Assembly (NCBI RefSeq): GCF_000485595.1
Contig: NW_014578915.1
Coordinates: forward strand, 1-37,841
DNA: 37,841 bases
Source: Priapulus caudatus
Taxonomy: Eukaryota; Priapulida; Priapulimorpha; Priapulimorphida; Priapulidae
Direction: 5' to 3'
Shown here: piece after piece, positions 1 to 9,055 of the stretch
Layout of the letters: the number at the start of each line of letters is the position of its first letter
How positions within the stretch are numbered: the first letter of the stretch is position 1
Notes under the pieces: model-generated
Seen by the model: only the letters and a program-made list of their open reading frames with translations
Told to the model about the DNA's origin: nothing
The model's database searches: none
Translations under genes and position numbers: made by a program

Positions 1-94
1 GAATTGACCTAGCGCTACCAAACTTGGTATACTTACGCATCATGGGGAGAATGTGTGTCGCGTACCAAAACCAGGTCACTGCGACTTTTATTTG

Positions 95-131
<37 letters not shown>

Positions 132-680
132 TCATATTTCCTTTCTGCTCTATAACTCAGCCCCTAATTGACCTAGCGCAACCAAACTTGGTATACTTAC
201 ACATCTTGGGGAGAATGTGTGTCGCGTACCAAAACCAGGTCACTACGACCTTTATTTGACCTTGACCTTGACCTTGATCATATTTTCTTTCCGCTCTATA
301 ACTCAGCCCCTAATTGACCTAGCGCTACCAAACTTGGTATACTTACACATCTTGGGGAGAATGTGTGTCGCGTACCAAAACCAGGTCACTGCGGCTTTTA
401 TTTGACCTTGATCTTGACCTTGATCATATTTTCTTTCCTCTCTATAACTCGGCCCCTAATTGACCTAGCGCTACCAAACTTTGTATACTTACACATCTTG
501 GGGAGAAGGTGTGTCGCGTACCGAAACCATGTCACTGCAACCTTTATTTGACATTGACATTGTCCTTGACCTTGATCATATTTCCCTTCTGCTCTATAAC
601 TCGGCCCCTAATTGACCTAGCGCGACCAAACTTTGTATACTTAAACATCTTGAGGAGAAGGTGTGTCGCGTACCAAAACC
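1..680. repeat. Tandem repeat of about 146 bp with TTGACC hexamer core
   Basis: Units begin with AATTGACCTAGCG at 2, 166, 312, 458 and 610, giving four full copies and one partial. Length differences come from the number of TTGACC hexamers. Each unit has TTGGTATACTTACACATCTT and GTGTGTCGCGTACC. Short ORFs across it just reflect the period. The array probably continues left of the window. Confidence 0.92.
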
Positions 681-2190
681 CTTAAGGCAACCAATTTTAA
701 CATACTTGCACATCTCAGGCAGATGAGTTGTGTAACAAACCTTTGTCTTTGTGACTTTTTTTAATTTTACCTACCTTCTACGTCCTTACACTTACACTTA
801 CAGAGATATTTTATTCATACTAGATAATTGGGGCTACATGTAGTTGGTGAGAACTGCCCTTTCTAGTTTATATTGATCATATGAGCTCAACAAATAATAT
901 AACTATACATATATGTAGGTTGAACAAGCATATATATTTATTGGTGTTCTATTGGCTTTAACAATAACGCATGTGCTTATTTTGAACGTTCATGCGGTTG
1001 CACGTCTGCCAAATTTTCTTTGGAAATTTGCTGAAAAAATACGGTAATTCCACGAGGCCATGCTCTGGAACGAACTAGTTAGTATGGCAGAATTTTCAGG
1101 GAGTCACGCGGACTCCTGCATATGTCAAATCAGGGAGTATTTGACTCCTGACTCCCCCCCTAATCGCTCCCTTAATTAATAATGACTCCCCCCCCCTAAT
1201 CACGCAGGTTAATTTCGCACCCTGCAATATGCATCCAAGCACCATCAACTCTTGAGGAGAAATTTGTGAGGATGCCATTCATGTACCATCCAAATGATTC
1301 AGCTTGAACGTCAGAATATACCTACAATGTTGTGAAGCATCTTGTAGCAATTCGGCAGTTCTAAGGGTATTCGATCCTTGAGGTCTCGAATGATCACCAG
1401 ATAAACAATATTTACGAATTTCCGCTGTACTGCAACAAAAATGCATACAATTTCATATATATATCTCCCCATATAATTCCTATCTGGAAGAACCTAATCA
1501 TGGGGGTGGTAAAAGCAACGTTTGTTGAGCTTTCAAGTCGGAGCTCCACTCCCACATACATGCTTGCAAGCCCACTATATGAAGGACATTGGAACACCTA
1601 ACTTCTTATTATCATGTTGTTACGTACCTGTTGTTTGCGTGCACTAACTAGGATATCCCCATCTCGTCACCTTATTTGGTGTTGTAGAATCAATGGATGT
1701 TTACACATTCAATTCACAGTTTCACTGCCACTTTAGAAAAACACATTGCTTCACCTAAATTATGATTACTTGTTATGCACCCTATGGATTGTGGTTTGTT
1801 TATTTCCCATCGGCAATCACTATCTTGTCATCATATAACCATTTTTGAGGACATCCACCAGTATCGGTACATCACATGACTTAACAAGAGAGTACCACAT
1901 AACAAAAATTTTGGACCCTAGACAGGGTACAAATCCTAGCCTCACTATATTTTCATGCAAACATTAACATCACCTTCCACTGTTATCCCGCACTGTCAGT
2001 GCAGATTTACAGCTATATAAAACCACTAGGACAGTCATGTAGGAAATCATAGGAAACTGATGTGATAATCCAATGACTTTATTCAGATACCCAGACTCAT
2101 ATTTAGCAAGTAAATGCCAAGTTTTTGATTTACTACTCTGCTCTACTCGATAGAAAAGGTAAAAGTGGAATACAAATGTACGGTTACAGT
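681..2190. other. Non-coding stretch with one short repeat fragment
   Basis: No exon recognised. Position 1092-1225 holds an AGGGAGTC/GACTCCCT-rich inverted segment ending TTAATTTCGCACCCTG, related to the CGAAATTAG repeat family seen elsewhere in the window. The rest is AT-rich with nothing distinct. Confidence 0.6.
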
Positions 2191-2443
2191 CCTATAGACC
2201 GAAGGCCCGATAGACCGAAGGTTTATTCGAATACGCAGTGGCTACACGTACGGAATCGGTCTCCTAGCCTCCAGGCTACGCATCCGGACATCCACTGATG
2301 CCGTATTCGAACGTGAATATGCCGCACATCCACCGACCCTAACCCTATACCCTAACCCTAACCCTAACCCTAACTATAACCCTAACCCTTTGCAATATTC
2401 GGTCTATCGGACTTTCGGTCTATCGGACCTTCGGTCTATAGGG
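2191..2443. repeat. Hairpin with telomere-like CCCTAA tract in its loop
   Basis: The left arm (2191-2222) and right arm (about 2400-2442) are inverted copies built of CCGATAGACCGAAGG units. Between them is a nested weaker inverted pair and a (CCCTAA)n tract at 2337-2390. First of three such structures in the window. Confidence 0.85.
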
Positions 2444-2514
2444 CTGCCCCCAAATGTACTATCGCACGCTGATGCACCTACTCCTATCTCGCCCCCTCCC
2501 TCCAGATACATATC

Positions 2515-3329
2515 TGCAGGAGTAGATAATAGCAGGGGTCGAAATTAGATTTTTATTATGGTATCCATTCGGGATACCAGGTATTGAAATCTGGTATCCC
2601 ACCCAAAGATTTGGTATCCCATTTTTTGGATAGTAATTACCTCCACGCAAACGGAGGTCATGCAATCGCTCGTGTGTGTGTGTGTAGCCACCGCGAGATC
2701 GATAGCGTGGCGAGTCAGCAGCAGCCACCAGTGAGCGGCGAGTCAGCCAGCGCGTCGAGTCAGCGAGTGGCGAGTCAGCAGCAGCCACCAGTGAGCGGCG
2801 AGTCAGCAGCAGGCGAGTCAGTCAGCAGCCGCCACCAGCGAGCACATACATGTTACATGCTCGCGGAGGTATGCACTCTCCGTGAGTGCCCTCTGTCTAA
2901 TTTTAACAATTGTTTGTCTTCGAAACTCATCGCTCGCATTCATTTTACATACGCCTTTACATATACCTCCACAGTACACTGCAGACGTATTTTCTAGAGG
3001 CATTGTCTGGTTCGCTTGATACAATGTATACACATCAAATTTACGCTGGCGCTTGCAAATTATTATGCTATGCCTGCTGTATAACGCTAGAGTGGCCTGC
3101 GCCCGCTCAGATCGCCGCACTCACTCAGATGCGCTGCTGTATAAAGTTGATAACTCAACAACCACTATCCCGATTTTGGGGATTTTTTTTTTACTATCCC
3201 GGCAGGATACCAAGCATTGAAATCTGGTATCCAACACAAGAATCTACTATCCTGCGGATATCGGGATACCGCTAATTTCGACCCCTGCTATAATAGGCCC
3301 TATTATCTACTCCTGATATCTGCAAACTG
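2515..3329. mobile_element. Non-autonomous element with CAGGGGTCGAAATTAG inverted ends
   Basis: CAGGGGTCGAAATTAG at 2533-2548 is perfectly inverted at 3272-3287, and an outer AGGAGTAGATAATAG is also inverted on both sides. GGTATCCC-rich segments repeat inside near both ends. No transposase is seen. A second repeat, 2641-2902, is nested inside. Confidence 0.8.
2641..2902 (-). repeat. GGCGGAGGT-type interspersed repeat, reverse copy
   Basis: It ends with GCTCGCGGAGGTATGCACTC...GAGTGCCCTCTGTCTA, the reverse complement of the start of the copy at 5477. The interior is a tandem array of GGCGAGTCAGCAGCAGCCACC-like units at 2707-2840, which explains the serine-rich ORF there. Confidence 0.7.
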
Positions 3330-4605
3330 TTCCTATCTCTTATGTTAATCAATGTTAAATGCAATGTGCAGTATGTGTTCAGAATATTAAACAGCATTAC
3401 GTGCATTTGGCATGTATGTATGTTAGTGTTATGCAATTTTTATGAATGAGGATTTTTATGATTACATCAGGCGTTACATGCTTCAGAGTTTGACAAATCT
3501 GGGGCACGTTTGCTCGTCTCACATTGTACATATTATATGTGTGGCGTGCGTGCGTGTGTTGTTTGGGAAAGTGTAGTGGTGGAACATAAGCAAATGTGTG
3601 GCTGCATTCGAATTCAAGCTTGGGTGCCAGATATTCCTGTTACAGTTTAGATCTACTGTACAAAAGCAAAGATAGGTGGACGCAGACACGCATGTTGAAG
3701 CTGTGTCATTTGAATAATTTTTCCTTTGAAATGTGAATCTACATCCTTCGATATTTATTGCAGCAGAGGTAAATATTGACAATTCATGCATTGCTAACTA
3801 TAGTGTTATTTCTTGTTGAATTTAACCTTTTACTTATTTATTATTAATTAAACTAGAAATATGGGCAAATAAGTGGGTTCATTTACTTGTGAGTGTTCCA
3901 GATTTACACACAGTGAAGCATACACTAAGCTCTATGTAACCAAAACAACTAAAATGCTGTAGCTTTCTTTTAAATTGAGTATATTCCCTAGTAAATCTAC
4001 TGGGCCTGCATTCTCATATTTGATGAATTCATCTTGCTTATCAGTAACAGCCTTGCCAGTGTCTGATATATTGGGGAAAAAATTCCTCACCAATTAAACC
4101 ACCAACTTATGGACTGTGCAAACGAAAATTAATGACTAGAACTGAAATTTGGGCTTAAGGGTGCCGGTTTCGACTCCCAGCTAATAATTCACTGCTGTTG
4201 AGCAACTATATATCCCGATTAGCTTTAAATAGTTGATGCCAGTTGTACAAATTCGTCTGCCATAACTACATCTGAATGTTATGATAAGGACAGTAACCTT
4301 GCCTATAAAAATAGCTTGTTACAGAAACCAAAGCAACACAGTTGCTGAGACCCTATGGTTGGTTAGCAGCTAAACTTGGAACAATACTGCCAAGAATAGT
4401 ATATATATCTGAGCACAGTGAGCAGTGTGATTTTTTTTTTTCTGTCCAAATCCTGTACACTGAAAAACATTAATGCACCTTTGTGGTCTGAGGAGTGTGG
4501 GATACCATCAGTAGTAAAATGTTCAAAAATATGGATCTTCAGGATTTATTCCTTTGATTGAGATAAAATGGATTCGGTAATTGCTACAGTTAAATTGTTA
4601 ATTTA
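3330..4605. other. Non-coding stretch, nothing recognised
   Basis: AT-rich sequence on both strands with frequent stops. There is a short TG/TGCG run near 3540-3562. I see no exon or repeat with defined ends. Confidence 0.5.
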
Positions 4606-4609
4606 TATT

Positions 4610-4684
4610 CACACACATCTGTATGTGTGTGCATGCGTGCGTGCTTGCGTGCGCGCACGTGCCTGCGTGTGTGTGTATATGTAT
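4610..4684. repeat. CA/TGCG microsatellite
   Basis: Alternating ACACAC, TGTGTG and GCGTGCGTGC runs. Cysteine- and valine-rich ORFs here are artefacts of it. Confidence 0.85.
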
Positions 4685-4802
4685 GTATTCATATCAGGAG
4701 TGGATAAAAACAAAGGAGTGCGCAAGGCTAAATTATTGAAATTCCAAAGTTTACTAGCCCCTAATTTACCTGTAATTTATTATAATTAATTCATAACCTC
4801 AC

Positions 4803-4961
4803 CCAGGCGCGCAAATCCATTTTGAAATGTGGGGGGACACCAGTAGCGAGCACGCGAAGGGGGAGGTCTGGAAAATTTTGAAATTAGACCCCCTCAGATG
4901 CGTTTTCTGCGCGAGTAGGGGGGTCCGAACCCCCTGGACCCCCCCCCCCCTGTACACGCCC

Positions 4962-5008
<47 letters not shown>

Positions 5009-5761
5009 CATTTGGTTTGTGATATGATTACGAAAAGGGTGTCCACATGCAGTCATAAAATCAAGAAAACAAAAAGCAGAAAACCCAATCATTTGGTGTT
5101 GAGGCTGATCACAAAATATATTGGTCCGTTATTATTGTTGGTCCAGTCATACATTATTAAAACCGATGCTCAGTTACTCAGTGTCCTCTTTGCGTGAATA
5201 TAGCTCGTATTCCCAGCTTAATCCTTGAATCAGTGTCTAATGTGAGTGATATCTCCTAAACTTTCATAAACATACTTTCTCTTGATGATTTCTGCATAAG
5301 AATTATTTAATATAAGAAAAAAAACGTCTTAAAAAAGAAACGGTACTAAATTTATCAAGACACATTTTTCTTAAGTTGTGCATGATCATTATTATGCTCT
5401 CAAATGCACTTGAATAAAATGAAAGCTGGCAAAAAAGGGGAAAGAAGCCAATCGTTGACGCACTATCACATAATAACTAGACAGAGGGCACTCAAAGAGA
5501 GTGCATACCTCCGCGAGCGTGTAACATGTATACATGTGTATAACAGCTGGCTCGCTGCTGGCTGCTGCTGCTGACTGGACGCCCTAAGGCGAGCTGCTGC
5601 TGACTGGATGCCCTAAGGCGAGCTGGTGCTGAATCAATCGATCGGTTGAGCGTGTGTATAACAGCTGGCTCGCTGCTGGCTACACACACACACGAACACA
5701 CACACGCGAGCGATTGCATGACCTCAGTTTGCGCGGAGGTAAAAAGGTTCTCACTTTACAA

Positions 5762-5795
<34 letters not shown>

Positions 5796-5920
5796 ACTTA
5801 CACACAAAATCATGGTGATCCAAAATCGTGGGGGGGGACATTTGATATGATGTCCCCCCTCTGAAAATTCGTGGGGGGGACATGTCCCCCTGTCCCCCCC
5901 GCTGGATTTGCGCCCCTGAC
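4803..5920. repeat. Repeat-dense block with GCGCAAATCCA ends, C/G runs and CA microsatellites
   Basis: GCGCAAATCCATTTTG at 4808 and the inverse CTGGATTTGCGCCCCTG near 5903 could be ends of one element or of two related ones. Inside are C-runs (4941-4950), (CA)n tracts at 4965-5006 and 5762-5805, the GGAGGT-type repeat at 5477-5746, and GGGGGGACAT repeats at 5830-5897. No coding signal. Confidence 0.6.
5477..5746 (+). repeat. GGCGGAGGT-type interspersed repeat
   Basis: It starts CTAGACAGAGGGCACTC... with ACCTCCGCG and ends with TTTGCGCGGAGGT. The interior has GCTGCTGACTGGA and CCCTAAGGCGAGCTG duplications. Same family as 2641-2902 (reverse) and 9269-9696. Confidence 0.7.
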
Positions 5921-6584
5921 CTCACCTCAGAATCTACTAAAAGCATCCCCCTAGCATGTGTACGTATCGGTTTTCCCATACACATTCACAGTGTGCAGAT
6001 AAAATGCATGACACGATTGTTGAAAAATTATCACCATAAAATCAGAGCCACGCACAATCATTTTCAAACAAAACACTGCACGTGCAAGTGCCGTCCATAG
6101 ATGACATTAGAAACTGGGTTTGTTGGGGCAATCGAGCAACTCAACTACGACTGGACATCTCCGTGTAGAAACGGTTGTTTACGGTCGATGCCCCACCACC
6201 ACCAGCAAAAGCGTGGCTAGCTAGGACTAGGAGTGTGTAGCTAGAGAGTGTAGGAGTGTGTAGGAGAGTGTGTCACAGCGCATAAATTAAATTACGAAAA
6301 AGATTTTTTTTTTCCAATTATTTTGATTGTTGCTATGCAACGTTTTGGTTGTTGGTGCACCTATGTAACCGTTCTTCTGAGACAGAAATCCCCTTACCTA
6401 ACGAACCACTTCACAGTTTCCGATGTCACTGGTAGATGCTAGCTACTACGTGCACAAACAGTCTTGTTTGAAATGGATCGCAGGAGGCTCTGATTTTATA
6501 GTTAAAACTTTCGAAAACCAGCTCGTGCATTTTTATCTATATATAGATCTGCAGGTGGCGAATGTATATATGGGCAAAACGATT
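5921..6584. other. Non-coding stretch, minor GTGTAG repeats
   Basis: Only a short GAGTGTGTAG-type tandem run at 6230-6272 and an A/T run at 6300 stand out. No exon recognised. Confidence 0.5.
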
Positions 6585-7066
6585 ACAGGGCACGAAATTC
6601 AGATTTTTTTGCAGCGGCCCAGAGGGCTGGCAACAGCAGTTTTTTAGCAGCCCTCACCATAATTTACCAGCCCTCACAAATTATTTTTTTATTTTTTTAA
6701 ATAACGATAAGACTTTCGAAACAGTGATCACTGACTCTTGCTTGTCCGAAAAATGTTATAGTAGTGTGCGGCATTGCATACCATAGTAGCTGTTGAACAG
6801 TCAGACTATAAAATGCAGATCGTGAATCGTTTCACGGCTGGCATGCATTTTCGATTTCAAATTTGTAAAATTTTGATAAATTATGGTGTGATATCTTTCA
6901 GGTAAAACAGTATGTAGGCTATTTGCTCATTAATGCTATAAATAAAATTGTCGGTACTCGCTAACACGGCTGAAACCACCAGCTCGGAGGGTGCCAATCT
7001 TACTGGCCCTCTAAATAATTTGCCGGCATATATGCCAGTGGGCCGGTGCTAATTTCGCATCCTGGA
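6585..7066. mobile_element. CGAAATTAG-family element with imperfect inverted ends
   Basis: The left end GGGCACGAAATTCAG...GCGGCCCAGAGGGC and right end GCCGGTGCTAATTTCGCATCCTGG are imperfect inverted copies. The same end motif appears at 22452 and 34988. Confidence 0.6.
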
Positions 7067-7205
7067 TTATGTACAATGCTAGGGGAATGTTTGAAGTAGA
7101 TTCTGAGCCCATGGTTGTTGAATTTGACATAATAAATTCGAGGTAGATTAGGGCTAAGGAATGTTGTCGATTTTCCATTATTTTAGCATTGCTCACTCCT
7201 ATGTT

Positions 7206-8040
7206 TAGCTCATCTGACATAGTCAGATGCAGCTTGTAGAATCGCTTGATCGTCCGTCCGTCCGTCCGTGCGTCCGTGCGTCCGTGCGTCCGTGCGTCCG
7301 TCAACAGTTGGGCACAAATCTTAACCGCTCGACGTACGGTCACGATATTCGCGCCACATTGGCGGGGGATCGTCAAAACGAGTTGGGATGTCGAGCTGGG
7401 GTCAAAGGTCAAAGTCAGAGGTGTAAAAGAAGGGGAACATTCACTCCTTAACTTAAGGTATAGGGAGGAAATGCAGAATTGCGGCACAAATCTAAACGGC
7501 TCGACCTAGGCTCGTGATAGTTGGTGTATACGCATCATGGTAGGAAAAGCCATCACTGGGCCGAATTGGAGTCACAGGTCAAAGGTCAATGGGCACAGGG
7601 CAGATTTTAGACATTTTCTGAGGACATGGTCTGACGGAGCGATTGAAAAACTTTTTTGTTTCAGCGGTGACCTAGCATTTTTATGGCATTATTGAAAGGA
7701 CCATGAAATCTACTTTCTGCTGACATGCGAAGAGTAAGTGTCAGATAACCTTTTGACCCTCAAGAGGAGGGTTAAACATGGATTTGTTGACTGTTAACAA
7801 AGGAGTGAACTGCTTTTGCTATTAGAGCCCCCTCCCCCCACCCTCCCCTTTCCCCCTTCCCCACCCTCCCCCCACCCTCCATCTGCGATAGTGGGCGTGT
7901 CCTAACAATGATGTGTACGCAACTGCGTGTCTGCATATCTGCGCCTAACAAATGTGGTACTACGCACGACTGAAATTTTACGTTTATCATCGTAGCAACA
8001 GACCTCAGATGAGCCCAGACGCTCTGCGGCTCTTGTTTTA
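7206..8040 (+). mobile_element. AGCTCATCTGAC repeat family, copy 1
   Basis: It starts TAGCTCATCTGAC with an immediate GTCAGATG inverse (a small hairpin), then a CCGT microsatellite (7249-7302), GACGTACGGTCACGATATT and GGGGTCAAAGGTCA. It ends with CAGATGAGCCCAGACGCTCT then GCGGCTCTTGTT. The same start and end motifs bound copy 2. Confidence 0.8.
7828..7880. repeat. Polypyrimidine tract, G-quadruplex potential on minus strand
   Basis: About 50 nt of C-runs separated by single T or A (CCCTCCCCCCACCCTCCCC). On the minus strand it gives many G3+ runs with short loops. Confidence 0.8.
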
Positions 8041-8529
8041 TTCCCTTATGGTTCACGCACGTACGCACGCACACGCACGCACGCACACACACACGCCACA
8101 CTTTTACCACATGGTCTGGAGTCTGAGTAGTAATCCTATGAGCAAAATGTCCAGTGTTATCAGGAAATACAATCCGGGTGTTGGAAATGTAGAGGAGTCA
8201 TCTCGGGTGTGCACATGTATTAATCCGCGAATGAAGCTACTATGCGTCTGGTATGCATTCCTATCGAATCCACTGCCATTGCCTTTCCACTGTGCTGGAT
8301 TCGGTTGCTGTGGAGCGTGTGTTGGATGCGCGTGTAGCCTTGTGTATCATCACCGCTTCGATTATGATACCTGTCTGTTCACCCAGGGGATGTCCATGTT
8401 CACAAGCATGCCCATGTAACCGACTCTGTTCGGCTACAGCACGGGCATACGAATGCCACAACGTGTGCGCGTGCACTTCCACTGCAGTCTTGTCCTTTAA
8501 TGATAACATCGTACTTGCATTTACATAAT
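8041..8529. other. Non-coding stretch with ACGC/CA microsatellite
   Basis: The microsatellite lies at 8056-8098. ORFs on both strands read through this part but lack conserved residues, so I do not call them. Confidence 0.45.
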
Positions 8530-8787
8530 TTATTCGTCAGACAGACTGCCGGCGTTGCGAAAGGCTTCATACACGAAGGGATTTTGCATGAATTTATTGA
8601 GCTGACCTCGCTGCTTTGCATTCGCAGGTGCTATCTCCTGGTTTGCATATTACATGAGATTGTCATTTGCCACATTTAAAGCTAGTCCTCCTAACCACAC
8701 GCAATGTTGTCGATATTGTCACTGAGCTCTTCGTACGTGGGGCTCGAGCCTTGGGGAAATTTCACACTGATTTCCCCGATGTCGTTC
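8530..8787 (-). CDS. Candidate antisense terminal exon pair, unknown protein
   Basis: On the minus strand, exon 8787-8696 follows a good acceptor (TTTTATTTCACAG) and reads NDIGEISVKFPQGSSPTYEE then LSDNIDNIAC. It ends in phase 1 at a GT. An 89-nt GT-AG intron (8695-8607) leads to exon 8606-8530, which reads QLNKFMQNPFVYEAFRNAGS then LSDE and a TAA; the stop overlaps an AATAAA. The protein-like composition and matching phase argue for real coding. I do not recognise the family. The upstream part would have to lie beyond the VAV exon at 8939-9055, which would mean interleaved genes. A decayed fragment is an alternative. Confidence 0.3.
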
Positions 8788-8938
8788 CTGTGAAATAAAA
8801 GAGTAACTAATACCCAGTCGTTATCCCAAACCTACTTTGGCTGCACACATGTATACGGATTGCGTCTATGAATAAACGGCGAGACATTTTATATGCGAGA
8901 TATTTTCGTGAAGCTTTTTTCTTAATGCTTCGTTCCAG

Positions 8939-9055
8939 TTTTTGTGTCTGAAGAACATTCGAACATTCCTGACGGCATGCCAGCACACATTCGGGATGCG
9001 ATCGCACGAACTCTTCGACTCTTTCATGTTGTTCGACATGACAGACTTCGGCAAG
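8939..9055 (+). CDS. VAV: VAV exon: CH domain, middle to C-terminal part
   Basis: 39 codons, phase 0 to 0, acceptor TTCCAG and donor GTGAAT. The exon begins [11 protein letters not shown] and ends with LFDMTDFGK, matching the VAV calponin-homology motif [11 protein letters not shown]...LFDVQDFGK almost residue for residue. In VAV the CH domain helps autoinhibition and calcium signalling. This is the first exon I can recognise. The preceding CH part (tryptophan-rich start, DGVLLC motif) was not found at 1-8938 and is probably upstream of the window. Confidence 0.93.

Noticed and set aside
2584-2997. Serine/glutamine-rich ORF
   Set aside because: Explained by tandem GGCGAGTCAGCAGCAGCCACC repeats.
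4140-4185. Possible tRNA B-box (GGTTTCGACTCCC)
   Set aside because: No matching A-box or cloverleaf upstream; no tRNA or SINE can be built.
7952-8419. 155-codon plus-strand ORF and overlapping minus-strand ORFs
   Set aside because: They start in a repeat tail and a microsatellite; cysteine-rich by composition, no conserved pattern.
1-8938. Search for the first CH exons of VAV
   Set aside because: No segment with the LRDGVLLC or RPQMSQ-type motif and a phase-0 donor was found; CAGATGAGC at 8006 is only a repeat tail.
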